Of a stretch of 64,000 bases of DNA, positions 23,917-36,400 are shown piece after piece (the first letter of the stretch is position 1; the number at the start of each line of letters is the position of its first letter). Origin of the DNA: Reticulitermes lucifugus (Eukaryota; Arthropoda; Insecta; Blattodea; Rhinotermitidae). Below the pieces are notes generated by a model. That model saw only the letters and a program-made list of their open reading frames with translations, was not told the origin of the DNA and made no database searches. The stretch is taken from positions 1 through 64,000 of the forward strand of contig JAKCWW010001102.1 in NCBI GenBank assembly GCA_026260175.1, read 5' to 3'. A program made the translations under genes and the position numbers.

Positions 23917-24146
23917 CGCTGTTCAGAAAAGGCGGAAATTTTCCTTTTACATGCCTCTGGCCTTGGCCTACAACAGGCAGCTGAAGAATTTCATCGATGT
24001 CATCCCAGCGGACCACAAGCTGGACAGCGCTTTGCTGGTCGAATTTATTCTAGATTTCAGGAGAGTAGGAACATTTCGGACAAACCAAGACCTGATCGCC
24101 CAAGAACTTCAACTGATGATGAAAGCAGTTAAGTCCACAACGATCG
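23917..24146 (+). other. Orphan exon-like open frame with a splice donor
   Basis: About 77 codons, from MYAVQKRRKFSFYM to KAVKSTTI, have coding-like composition and end at a good donor (CGATCG then GTGAG at 24147). A strong acceptor-like TTTTTTGTTGCAG ends at 23867, but stops lie between it and the ATG. The product has no P450 motif and no domain I recognise. It lies between genes 1 and 2. It could be a first coding exon of an unrelated small gene, a captured exon or a transposon scrap. Confidence 0.3.
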
Positions 24147-24357
24147 GTGAGAAAGAATGCCTGTCAAATTGTACTGTAGTGTGTTGACTTTCGTTAAGTA
24201 CGTAGGTTGCCTCCCAGATACTGTATATCAAGATCCAGTACACCTATACAAATATTCCACAAAGAATTGTCTACATTTTAGCTATTTGACTCTTTTACAC
24301 AAATCAGCAGTATATAAAAGTAGCTAATTTGGTTTTATGTAGCACTGCTTTGGTTTG

Positions 24358-24400
24358 GTTCCCTGATGATGATCCCTTGTGGATCGAAACATGTAGGAAT
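24358..24400 (+). ncRNA. Hammerhead ribozyme-like motif, well formed
   Basis: Type I layout: stem I 5' strand GUUCC, core CUGAUGA, one extra U, stem II GAUCC/GGAUC, GAAA, minimal stem III C-AU-G, cleavage triplet GUA, and stem I 3' strand GGAAU pairing back. Every core position expected of a hammerhead is present. The very short stem III is typical of Penelope-like element hammerheads, which are reported to act as dimers. Activity is not shown. Confidence 0.6.
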
Positions 24401-25017
24401 ATTCAGTGTGATAATATAATATAAATATCTAAGGAACAATATTGTGCATTTTGTTGATTGAATGATGCGAATCCATTTTTATGAATTTAAAATAATCGTG
24501 AGGCAATTGCACCCCCCCCCCTCGGCCTTCATGAATATCGTGAAAGCGCCGAGTGGATGCGCAGTACACAAAGACAACACGGTTTAAAAATTTAATAAAT
24601 AAATAATAAAATGCATAAACAAACAATACACGTGGTCGAGTGCATTACTTACGATATGCCATCCTAGCTTATGTAATCATGTCCATTTAAACTAGAGAAA
24701 AATACAACCAAAATACCGGGTTGGTGCCGTGGGTTCAACACATAATATGCTATCCACGGCAACATACGAGGGACACTGACCTGCGGCTCCAGTCCGTAAA
24801 GGAATTTGGAGTCAAGCTTGAAACTTAACTTCAGTACCTGTCAGGTAAACGTCAGGAATCAGAATAACGTAGTGGTAGTTCTGTGTTACTTCAGTAGCGA
24901 GGTAGTTTGGTGAAAAGAGGAGGGGAACTTGCGGCGCGCTGGTAAGGTAAGTCATTATCTACAGGCGGCCCAATAACGTGGCTCACACTAAAATCCAGAA
25001 ACAAAACAGGTCTTTCT

Positions 25018-25345
25018 CAGTGTGACACCATTTTAGTTTGGTAGATGTTTGGTAGGATATCGGGATCATCCTAAAGATAGTGTTCTCGGACACATTACTA
25101 CCCACCACAAAACTACACGGTGTCATTTAACGCCATGAAAACTTAAAATCTCACACCTTCACAAAGTAGCAAATATGGCGACCTTCACAACAGCTGTATA
25201 ATTTTCTTGCGGGTTACACTACACGGAAGCCGTACTGTCCGAAGTGTTTAGGCTAAGTCGTGTCGCGCCATCGACTGTCCCACATCGCGTCACTAACGGC
25301 GCAACACTTCATTTCTAAGGTGTGTGTTCAAGAGACTGTACTTTC
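25018..25345 (+). pseudogene. P450 pseudo-exon: duplicate of gene 1 intron 6 end plus exon 7
   Basis: 25214-25316 reads [34 protein letters not shown] then stop, closely matching exon 7 of gene 1 (20918-21035) and keeping ExxR. The acceptor is changed to GCGG. Relative to gene 1, 11 bases are lost between two ACTT repeats, which breaks the frame before a surviving TAAGGTGTG donor-like end. The upstream 200 bases also match gene 1 intron 6 (GTGACACC, TTGGTAGATGTT, ATATCGGG). No other P450 exons surround it, so it is an isolated remnant of a partial duplication. Confidence 0.88.
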
Positions 25346-25482
25346 AGGAATACAAACTTAGTGCCCATGGATGATGTCCAACACAGTTACAGAATAACGA
25401 AGTTCATGTATGAACGAACAAAATCCACAAACATGCGAAGTCTGGCAACCAAAATGAATACCAATTTTTTTTTCCAATGGCT

Positions 25483-25705
25483 CGACAGCCCCTTGGGGGC
25501 CTAAGCCGCCTCATTTTTCGGGGCTTCACGATCACACATTTTTTAGACACACAACACTCGGTAGGGCTCCTCTGGACGAGGGACCAGCTCGTCGCAGAGA
25601 CCTCTACCTGACAACACACAACAATCACAAGAGACGACATCCATGCCCTAGGCGGGATTCGAACCCACAATCCCAGTAAGCGAAAGGCCGTAGACATGAA
25701 TGTCA
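25483..25705 (-). mobile_element. tRNA-derived SINE, family 1, copy b (inverted)
   Basis: Read on the minus strand it shows box B GGGTTCGAATCCCGCC, then GGCATGGATGTCGTC, TGTTGTGTGTTGTCAGG, GGTCCCTCGTCCAGAGGAG and CCGAGTGTTG, the same order as in copies a and c. The tRNA head is eroded at the right end. Confidence 0.8.
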
Positions 25706-25861
25706 ATTACAGATATAAAATTAGACCAAATTTAGTGATTCCGACTTTTTCGTGATGTTGATTACATTCTACCGAAAGTTGTGGCACTATGAACGAAACT
25801 TCACACAGTCAAAAGGAGAAGCGACTGGTTGAAGTTAGTAGCCATCTAAAAGGAATGAGTG

Positions 25862-26130
25862 ACTCGCGTCGTCACTAATGCGACTTGGAGCCCGGGTTCG
25901 ATCCCGGGTCAGTCCATGTGGTATTTATGGTGGACAAATTGGCACTGGGACAGGGTTTTCCTCGAGTACTTCGGTTTTCCCTTGTCAGTTCATTCCACTG
26001 GTGCTCCATTACTTGTAAAAATGAAAAACTGATCATCTTTCATCTTCATCACAGAGTTGCACAAGCATCTTTAAGGCTGCGGTGCGTCTGTACCATCTGC
26101 TGCGGGGCCCTTCACCACAAAAGAATGTGA
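25862..26130 (+). mobile_element. SINE family 2, best copy
   Basis: A box B-like GGGTTCGATCCCGGGTCAG is followed by TCCATGTGGTATTTATGG, GGACAAATTGGCACTGGGAC, a TCGGTTTTCCC segment and a CATCACAGAGTTGCACAA, CTGCTGCGGGG tail. It matches 52100-52325 (inverted), 23180-23415 and a scrap at 56862-56905. No convincing box A is seen. Confidence 0.75.
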
Positions 26131-27149
26131 CTTGGAATCAGTAAATGAAGGACTCCTGACATCAAATTATGACTCAGGTCACTGTGTCGCTTCAGGGATA
26201 AGTACTGAATTCACGGCTCGAGTTCCTGAAAACGGAAGGGATTCGACGCGAAACCTGCGTGTAAGTAAAGTTATTGAAGTGAAGGATTTTATGTAGCGAG
26301 TATGAAATGTAATTATTAAAAATGTGTGTTGGTACATTGCAGGTACACCTGGTGATCGAGTTGCCGGGTTCAGCATATCGGGGACATCTGAGAGAGTCAT
26401 CAATCCGGAAGTGAAGTGGATACATTATTATTCGTCCACACCGCGACCCACGAAACATAACGTCATACTCCCGTAACTGAAATGTAAATTACTTCTTTCA
26501 AACTATCTATATACTCGGACAACTCGAATTTCACCATTTATTTTCGTCTCTGTCCGGACACCGACTGACGCGATGCTGCCACCCTACTCAACTTTGTCCT
26601 GTTTGCTTAGCACGTGATGCCACCCAGATCCTTGACACAGTACGCGCGCTTATGCCATCTTGGCGCAGCGGGAACATTGTACCAGGCATTAGCATGGGCG
26701 GTGATTGTGTAATGTAGAGATAGCACAACAGTGTTGCTGTGCTGTAAGTACGCGTTGATCAGTCGGCGCACAAGGTCTTCCATTTCCTGCAGTGATCTAT
26801 GTAGGAGTGGCGCATTTGTGTGGTCGCAGATATCGGTGTGCAGAACGTGATTGTAAGTAAATACTTGAACTGTGCCTGAAATTGTGAACCACTGCGAGGG
26901 GCAGGCTTAAGGGTGAGCGAGCTGGGCGGTTCTCTAAATCTCCAATTTAAGTTCTGCATTTTGGGGGGGGGGGCGGAGTCTGTCTATACCTACATGAAGC
27001 AGAGCTAGTAGTTCCTCCGGTAGTCAAGAATTATTCCACGCTTTATTGAACTCATTCGTCCCTGTTCTGAGCCTCATAAATCCTGTCCACACCTGTCCAT
27101 CCTGTTTCTGTAAGATTTATTTTTATATTATATTTCCAATCTATGCCTA

Positions 27150-27540
27150 AATCTTCCTTTACGTTTTCATGCCCTAATTATGTATTTATTTTCTGTCCCG
27201 TGCTTGTCTCCGGCCCTGCCCATCTCATCCTCCTTTGATGATCCTAATATTTGATGTGGGGTACGGATCGTGAAGCTCCCCATTATGCAGGCTTCTTCCG
27301 CCTCCTTTTACCTTCTCCTTATTAGGTCGAAGCACTTTCCTCAGGACCCTGTTCTCGAACGCCCTCAGCGTATGTTCTTCCCGCACTGTAAGAGACGAAA
27401 GCTTCACATCCGTACAAACTACAGGCAAAGCTACAGTTTTGTGTATTCTAATCTTTACGTTTTTAGAGATGGGGAGACGCATTGCGAATCGAATGTTAGC
27501 AAGCATTCCCCGAATGTAATTCGTCTTAATTCCTTAGTTT
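27150..27540 (-). mobile_element. LINE relic, 3' end of reverse transcriptase ORF (RTE-like)
   Basis: The minus-strand product contains RLPISKNVKIRIHKTVALPVV, SLTVREEHTLRAFENRVLRK and RSLHNGELHDPYPTSNIRIIKGG. These are the C-terminal signature of an insect RTE-type non-LTR reverse transcriptase ORF found widely in arthropod genomes. A further MRWAG block continues in another frame. Broken and 5'-truncated. Confidence 0.8.
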
Positions 27541-27789
27541 GTTAGTGTAATTGTATAATTATTACTTTCGAAAATATGTAAATATATGGGGTTATGGAAA
27601 TGTAATGCCAAGCCACCCACCAGGAACGTTTCTAGATCGGGAAATATTTGCAGCGTAGTAGATTATGCTTATGAATGCTCAATGAACCAGGAAGACAGGT
27701 AGTAGTCAATTAGAGGCCAGAGCATTGACCCCTCAGAATAATAACTACATCTAGGAAGCAGAACTGGTTACTGGTAATTCTGCAGTTTG

Positions 27790-28195
27790 ACAAGACAGGC
27801 CATGTACGTATAAACATTAAGGCGCGTTCACGTAATCATTTTTACCGTAGAAAAACAGTAAATATTACCTATTCTGAGTGTGTGTAGTCTTAGTTGTCCA
27901 GCATGCAATGCTCATGCTCCATATTATATTGTCATCTGTGGCCTGTCTGGCTCTACCATATTTTTCCACATTATCTAATAAACGGCACGACTTTCGGAAG
28001 AATGTTATTGAAAATAAAATACGTACTTTGAATTCCTCTACAAATTTTATATAAGACATTTCTCATTTTAAGAAGAATTCAGCGAGATATTATCGTAAGT
28101 GCACGTAGACCTTCATGTAAAGTACCCGTTATTCTTATCAGATTTTAATGAAATCTAAATTTTTTCATGAAAATTCGTCAAAAGCAGTCTTGCTA
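27790..28195 (+). repeat. 530-bp dispersed repeat, copy A (right end missing)
   Basis: Begins ACAAGACAGGCCATGTACGT, then GGCGCGTTCACG, TTGTCCAGCATGC, GAACGG-like and TTTTAAGAAGAATTCAGCGA, AAAGTACCCGTTATTC. It is homologous to copies B (29786-30319, inverted), C (38707-39243), D (49812-50158) and E (53265-53682, inverted). Confidence 0.75.
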
Positions 28196-28629
28196 GACGA
28201 ATCTACTCTCGTCGATGTAACTATTTTTAGACTGTCACTAGCCGCGATGGTCAACCCGAGGTGCCAAGATCGACTTTTACTCACCATCCTTTTCATCAAA
28301 GGTAGGGACAATACTGTTTGAAGTGTACTGTAAACTGGCCGATCGTTTGATAGTTCAGACAGAATGGTTTGGTACCGAGTACTGAGTCTAGGATATGAAT
28401 TAATTTTCCTGCGTCGAGATGGTGATAATTAATTGGTGGTCCACAGATAATTCAATAGTAATTTATCGATATGGGAGACCTTTAATTCAATATCAGACAT
28501 CTTGTATATATGTACATTAGAATATATTAGGGTCATGGGGTTTATTTGAAAAGTATTGAGTTAACCATAAAGCAACATTCCTTTCATTTCCACATTCCAC
28601 TTCCACCGTCCCACGCCTTCTGAAGAGTC

Positions 28630-29700
28630 AGCCTAGGAATAGTGATAGGCTAGTCAGCATGCAAGTCTGTAATCGCGTCCCGGTATTTTGCGGAAAAAGA
28701 TTACGTTGGTGGCAGTCTGCCGAGGCATGTTAGGGCGCCTACCCTGCCGACGTCGCTGCCCCTGATTCCGGTTTGTAAGCGTCAATCTCACCCCGGGATC
28801 GGGTAGTGTTTCAATACGAGAATCAGGGGCCACAATTATTGGGAAATAGAAATGTTGTTGGTTGATAACCCTTCTGCTCGACCGAGATACCGCAAAGCCA
28901 CTGTCACGTTCGTCTGTCAGGAGGGAACTGACCGACACACGGCAGTGCATATGGTGACACGTATTGGGATATTACTCTTATTCCACCTGCACACGTGGTA
29001 GGACAGATTTTAGGCCCACACGCAACTGCACTTATTGTCGTTCCCAAACACGAGTATTTGAACACCACACACCAACCGTCGCGTAATCTAATGGCAGTTG
29101 GTGGATTAACGTGGGAAAATTGATACTCTTGAGTTTTCGTATCCACTGAGGCGAAGCTCAAATTCGTCGATGAACAGAACGAGTGTGGGGGTTTTTCCTC
29201 CATCATCCACCACATGAAGGTACGTACCAGTTCACACTTCACTCTAACTTCACGGTCTGTGCGTCATCGACTTTGTGACCCACAGTTGTCTTACACGGAT
29301 GTAAATGCAGCAGCTGTGTTGCAGTTCATGCTGATGATGCAGACACGCCCGTCTACTGTCGAATTCTAACCAACAGTTGTCATAGAGCTGTCTAAAATCT
29401 AGCACCAATTTCGTCTAGTTTTCCTCTGTTAGCACGTGTCTTCTGCACGTTGTCTTCCAGTGCAGAACGGGATGTTTTACTCAGAACGTTTTCACGTACT
29501 TGCAGTCGTTGTCCTGTCTGAAACAAGCGCAGGAAGAAACATTCGTCTCATTTACGATGACGCTTCTTGTAGGATCGGTGTTTGGCGCTTACATACGTTG
29601 TTCAGAGTGACACGACCTTCCAGTCGTATATCCATTGCGACTGAAGACTGACTCTCGAGCGCTGCACAAAGTAAAGAACGTCCCTACGACGGCGCGGGTG
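28630..29700. other. Unassigned stretch, possible old transposase on minus strand
   Basis: The minus strand carries several medium reading pieces (for example about 28654-28950 and 28904-29242). One frame reads LVLFIDEFELRLSGYENSR, vaguely like the second catalytic block of mariner-type transposases. No further motif supports this, so the identity stays open. Confidence 0.2.
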
Positions 29701-29785
29701 CAGCCGGCCGACTTTTGGCCAAGTTCGAGGCGATGCAGAAGGCGATAGTATGTTACCAATGGTAGGGGTCAGATGAACAATGGGC

Positions 29786-30319
29786 CTTTTTCGGCGCGTT
29801 CGCAAAATCGCGAAAAGCGACTATTAGCTTCGTCATGTCTGTCTGTCCGCCCGTCCGTCCGCCCGCCCGCATGGAACAACTCGGCTCCTACTGAACGGAT
29901 TTTCATTAATTGATACTTGAGTTTTCTTCCGAAAATCTATCGAGAAAATACACATTTTATGAAAATCTAAACAATTTAAAGAATAACGGGTACTTTAGAT
30001 GAAGCTCTACGTACATTTATGATGATATCTCGCTCAACTCTTCTTAAAATGAGAAATGTTCACAGTTGTAGAGAAAATCAGAACACACATTCTATGTTCA
30101 ATAACTTTTCTTTTTCGAAAATCGTGCCGTTTATGAGATAATGTGCAAAAATGCCGTATAGCCAGATAGGCCACAGATGGTCATATAACACGGTGCATGC
30201 TGGATAACTAAGGTTACACACACACACTCACAATATGTAATACTTAGTGCTTTTCCACGGCGACAATGGTTACGCGAACGCGCCTGAATGTTACGTTATA
30301 CGTACATTGCCTGTCTTGT
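29786..30319 (-). repeat. 530-bp dispersed repeat, copy B (full length, inverted)
   Basis: Both ends show GGCGCGTTCGC/GCGAACGCGCC, and an outer ACAAGACAGGCAATGTACG block lies at the right. The interior has the (GACG)n-like CCGTCCGTCCGCCCGCC segment next to GCTTCGTCATG. The terminal GGCGCGTTCG inverted motif suggests a non-autonomous DNA transposon, but a SINE cannot be ruled out. It ends 170 bases before coding exon 1 of gene 2. Confidence 0.75.
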
Positions 30320-30490
30320 TTAAATTCACTTTGTTTAGTCTTAGTCTTCAGAGGGTTAATGGCAGTGACACCCGACGTAACAGTGATGATTTCGTTTGAG
30401 ACAGGCTTTATTTCAAGATCGCATCGTCATGTTTTTAAGACGTTTGCTACTGTAAATTCTATTCGAAGTTCATTTTGATTCATTTACAGG

Positions 30491-33400
30491 ATGGCGTTCC
30501 TCATTGTAGTAGCTGTAATTGCCATTGTGTTATTTTATTCATGGATGAACATGAAGCCGAAGAATTTTCCACCCGGTAAGACAGGAAAATTAAGTCATTT
30601 TAATTAAGCTTTTTAAGCTACTTGACTATCTCTATCACCTGTTCTAATATCAAATGGTCTCTGCATTTTGCCTATAATGTATGTGCGTGTTTCTAACAAT
30701 TCTCAGAAGAAATATCCATTGTCACCGTGAACGGCATCAACGATTGGCTTTGTATTGGAGACGAGGCGTGTTTTGTGAACGGCAGGAAGTTAATTTATAT
30801 ATATGTATTAATACCGAGTCGTTTATACTCATTTCTGAGTGTCGTGACCCTACTGGCACGAAGCCATAGGNNNNNNNNNNNNNNNNNNNNNNNNNNNNNN
30901 NNNNNNNNNNNNNNNNNNNNNNNNNNNNNNNNNNNNNNNNNNNNNNNNNNNNNNNNNNNNNNNNNNNNNNNNNNNNNNNNNNNNNNNNNNNNNNNNGGCC
31001 GGGATTGAACCCGCAACCTTGGGTCCAGTGGCGAGCACGCTAACCACTAGTCCACCGAGACAGATATATATATATATAATTATATATATATATATATATT
31101 AATTCGATGAAAATCATACTTCAACCCTTCCAAATGTTTTTGTCAATACATCTAGTGCATTAATTTAACTGTTCATATTATTTCTTTACTTTCTTCATTG
31201 CGTAGAGCCTTACCTTGCAAGGGCAATTGGGCACTGTGTGGAAGGAACTTTCAGAGCCGTAAAATTTCTCTGTGTTGGTGTAATCTAGTATCATGCACAA
31301 CACCATCCCCAGTTTCTTCTTATTTCTTCATTCTTTCAAAAATCAACATCTGTAATCCCAATGATAACCGTAAACACAATTACTGTGGCGTTTAGAAACT
31401 TTTACATTTTGTCCACGCAATGTGCGTGTCCCGCACTCAGAACAGACTACTGACTAAATTGCCTAAACAGCATTACCCGATTAGTCTTTGTATCGGAACA
31501 GTGCGTTTTCTGAGAGGCAGAACCGGATTTTTTTACGTTTTATTTAGGCGAATTTCATGCCTTAAATTTATGTTTCTGAACGGGCATTCCGCAATTTATG
31601 TTTAATGATTTTGTGAGTTAGACAATTTTGGGGAACGAAACGTGTCAACTACGGGAAGATTCGTCTTGTAAATAAATCTCTTCTCTAGTAACAGGGCATC
31701 AGGTACGTTACCGATGTCGACCAAATTCGTAATTGTAGCTCTACGTTAAATTTGGTCAGTAATTTTGTTTATTATATAATTTGGATCATTTTGAGGAAAC
31801 CCTTGCTCTATTCCTAAATGAACTTTTAGGTATATCCAAGTCCTCTGACAGCCTTTCACGAGTCCTGATATACAGCACTGTTATTTATAAACATTGATAT
31901 TATTACAGTTTATTTGGTGTAATTAATTTTAAAGGCTCTTTTCCTTAGCTGTCTGAATAAAATTTTTGTACGTGTTAACCTTGATTTCAGGCTTCCGCCT
32001 CGATATTGATGAGATGTTCGCTCTACTGGGATATTACGCGGAGTCGTGTGGTTATTGTTCACCGACGTTTCGGGACAACGTATCGGTCCCATCTTCACGG
32101 GTCAAGAGTCCGAATAGGGAAGAAAGAAAGCCATCAACCTATAACGTAGATTTATAGAAAGTGCGCGCGGGGTAGTAATCAGTAGGCGTGATGAGAGCCA
32201 ATAGGGTAGAACCAGGGTTCTAGTTTTCCTACTCGGACTCTTGAACCGTGAAGATGGGACCGAAACGTTGTCCCGAAACGTTGGTAAACAATTACCACAC
32301 GTCGCCGCGCAATATCCCAGAAGAGCGCAGATCTCTTTGTGTGTTGTTTCGGGTCTTGCGGCAGATTTTAACGAAATGCAACATACGTAACTTTCGTTAC
32401 ACGATTTTTATTATGCATGTTTCGTTTACTTTGACAACCATTTTGAATATTTACACTGGCCTTTGTAACAAAGAATCCGGCTAAATGATCTATACTCAAG
32501 CTCAGCTGTTCTCATTGCATCCGCTACTCGTGTCCTGCAAAGTACAAGAGAGAAGCGAACACACTACTTCCCAATTCCACAGATATTTTCAGTTTCGGAC
32601 ACTGGCAAAGTCACTGCCCAGGGGAGACGGACCTGTGGAGAGGTCCGTTAATTAATGTCGTTTATTAATGAGCTCATTAATTTTCTTATGGAAATCGAGG
32701 CGTATGTCAGTATGAAGAGTGGAGATGTTAGTTTGAAACCATAGAAAAAGTTACAATTTTTAAATTATTCTTACAAAATTTTATCTTAACACATTGAAAT
32801 TTTTAATTTGGTTTTGGAAAAAGTGTTTATTTTTAGTTTTCTGAGTTCGAGAAGGATAACAACACACCGTAATATTTATTTGTAATATATATTCATGCAA
32901 GCACCGCTCTTTTCAAAGATACATTGTTAATTCCGCTAAGGCAACTTCAAACTGATAGCTGAAATACTACTGCAAAATTGCCCACTTTTTATAATGTTCG
33001 CCGCCTCCTGACGAAGTCTTTGAAACACTTCCTGCATCCCTAAATGGATGTGTGTGTCAGGTCCGCCATGTTTTCCCCTCGTGGGTTCAGTTCTCTTCTT
33101 ACCCCGGAAGTATCCCTACGTAATTATGGCTGGGAACTGGCTGGAAAAGTATGGCCCTGTGGTGGGACTTCTGTTTGGATCGAGGAAAGCAGTGGCAGTG
33201 AGCGGTGCGAAAGCTGTGCTGGAAGTGCTGCGCAGAGAGGAGTTCCAAGGACGTACAGAGAATGTTAAACTCAAGGACAGGTCATTCAACAAGCGTCTTG
33301 GTAAGTGATACATCAACTGAATATATATATATATATATATATATGATTTATATTGTACTCCATTTTAGGAACATTTTCTGGATTTTTGATACTTAGATTA

Positions 33401-36400
33401 TTTAACGAATCTCATTAAATTGCAGGGGTTATATAATGTCGAATGAGATGAAAGAATCGTTGTAAACGTTGAGTGAATCACGACATGACAGAAAACATTC
33501 CATTATTATACCATCAACTTCCAGGTTTTCACTGTCAAACGTGAGGTTTTCCAACCAAAGTTATTATGTATGTAGTTTTTTTCACTGACGTATGTCACAT
33601 ATTCGCCACTGCAGTCGTTATTTAACAAGTAGCTGTATAGGGAAAACTGCATACGTGCGGACAGTGACGCAGCTGCGGGGGTAGTGGTGCGGGCGCTCCA
33701 GGCGGTTCAGTCCAAGGGGCGGCAAAATGGGTAGCAAAATCAGACGCAAAATGACTATCTGAAATGGGGGAGGGGGGAATTGTTTTCTACCCTCACATAA
33801 TTTAAATTACTCAGCCAAATAAAATAATTTCAGTAAATGAATGTGACTTTTTACATTCACAATTTCTGTTAGGGACGGCTAGTGTGTTTGCTCGCCCAGG
33901 TCGCCGTTAACACCTGGTTACGCCACTGTTTACACATCGCTATCTTTCGCTTTCATTTCACGCGGTTCGTGCACACACGAAAATATGTCTCTTAAATGTT
34001 ATTTCGTTTGTCATTCCTCTTGTGTGCAACATAGAAACTGTTTTTTCCGTGTCATTTTTAATTATGTGGATTTTAGTTGCTGTCGGTCAATATTTTTTAG
34101 CCCGAAAGAGTTCACATAAGTAAATGGTACAGAATAGTGCCGAATAGTTTTTCGTCGATTAGGACATTAACCGACTGACTATTGCGTTGTTAGTAGCCTC
34201 AGTTCACGATTTCTGTTGCAGGCTTGATATTCACTGATGGTCCTTACTGGCAGAAAATGCGTCGCTTCACTCTGCGGCATTTGAGGAATTTCGGTTTCGG
34301 GAAGATAAGCATGGAAGGCATGATCATGCAGGAGGTTGATCACTTGGTGAAGGAAATGAGAAGCAAAGACATTGTTCAGGTAACGCCATCGTAGTGTCGT
34401 ATCCACCCGAGACGAAATAATTAGTTCTGAAATGTTCCCATAACGTAACGTTTTATCCTGGCCTAACGCTCATTTGCTGGCGTCACATTTTTTGTTTTTG
34501 TTCACAATGGTAGACATAAGCGTAACTTGTAGGGTGCAGGGGGGGGGCAAATGCCCCCAAATATTTTTGTACGTAAGAATAGTTTTTTTGGCTAGTGAGT
34601 TAAAGAGGGGCAAATTTAGAAATTGAATTATTTTCAAAACGATTATTTGGGTGGTGTAAAGATAGAAAAAAATGAAAGCCTGGCTTTTACGAGGCACAGA
34701 GTAGAGGCATCTGAGCTCCCAATACCCATGGTCGATTTTGCCCTCCCCCCTCCCCAAAATGTTATTAGCAAAGTTACGCCTATGATAGATATAGAATGTT
34801 ATTACTGTTACAGGCAGAGGTTTCCAAACTGAGGTCGCGAGTAAAATCAGGTTTGCGGTCATGAGATGCTTTTTTTCTTGACGACGAAAGCTTGGGCTTG
34901 AAGACTGGAAGGTATTTTTGGTGGGTAAACATAAATCGCAAAATAGAAATGTCGATAAAAATCTCGCCTATTTTCTTTCCCTGATAAACGAAGAGTAGAT
35001 TAACATAATAGACTATACGATTAAGAGATTGTTTATATCCCAACGATTTATCTGTGTGTGTGTCGGTAATAATAAATGTTTAGAATGCATTTACATTCCT
35101 CCATCACAAGTTAGGAACAAGATTTTACAGTCCGCTTCAAATCATTGCTTCTATTCACATACAGGTATACGATCTGTTCAAGATACCATCGCTGAATATA
35201 CTCTGGCGAATGATGTCTGGTAACCGATACGCAAGAGATAATGAAGAGTTACAGGCGCTTCTCCAGGGCATTGATAGTAACTCCCGTTCTGGAAGCCAGT
35301 CTGGAAGACTCTCAGACCTGTTTCCTATCTTGAGACGCGTTTTCCCTCGCAGTACAGGATTCATATCCTACATGGATAACATCAAAAATCTTCAGAGGTT
35401 CATGAAAGTAGGTGAAGTAAGAATTGAAGTGATGGTAATAATAATAATAATAGTAGTAGTAACGATAGCAGCAGTACTGGTGACGTAAATGGTAGTTATG
35501 ATAACAGTAGTGCCTGTGATGTTAGTAAAGTAGTGATTCTTATTGTTAAATTGCAACTATGACTGATGGAAACATTTAAATCGACAAGAAATTATTTCAA
35601 CTGACCCAGATTTATCCAGTTCACATCGATACAACCTACATAACTGAATTCCTTAAGCTTTTCAGTGCTGTTTCCTTCTATATTTTTGACATTACAACTC
35701 ATACTTCACAGAATTTATGAAGGTAAGAGCTAGTTAAATTCAAGCTAAAGTCACTTGTAATTTTTGTGTGGCTTTGTCACATGACATGAAGCACAAAGAG
35801 CAAGGATACTTGACAACAGGTTGCTGATGACAATATTTTTAACTAGAACGGAGAAACGAGGGGGAGGCTGGAGAAATATTCACAATTTCTAGTCGCTACC
35901 AAATATTATTAGGATGCAGTAAGCAGGGCATGTCTGGGCAGGGCAGGATATGGGAGAGATTGGAGAGATGCATGCAGCATTTTGGAAAACCTGAAGGGAA
36001 GAGGCAACTTGGGGAAACTTAGCCGTAGATAAACAATATTAAAATATTTTTTATATTGCTATCACCGTGCATTTTCACTAATTGCTTTACGTGTGCATTA
36101 GTTGGTGTAAAATAAATTCAATATTAAAATATATTTTAAGGAACTGGGCTGGGAAGTGCTGGACTTGATTTATTGACTTCAGAATATATGTCAGTGACAT
36201 ACTGTTGTGCAGTAAAAATAATGAACACTTGGACTCCGTAAATGATAGTGAATATATTAACTAGCTGAGCGACTATTAGCTCCTCAAAATGACTCTACTC
36301 CTTGCAGTAAGTTAACCCATATTTCACTTGGAGTTTGAACAAAAGAGGAAATAATAGGAGAAAATTCTTTATCACTAAGACTGTCAAGACCTAAACACAC

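Noticed and set aside
28654-29242. Minus-strand frames that might be a mariner transposase
   Set aside because: Only one vague block resembles a catalytic region; no DD(E/D) spacing or terminal repeats could be shown.
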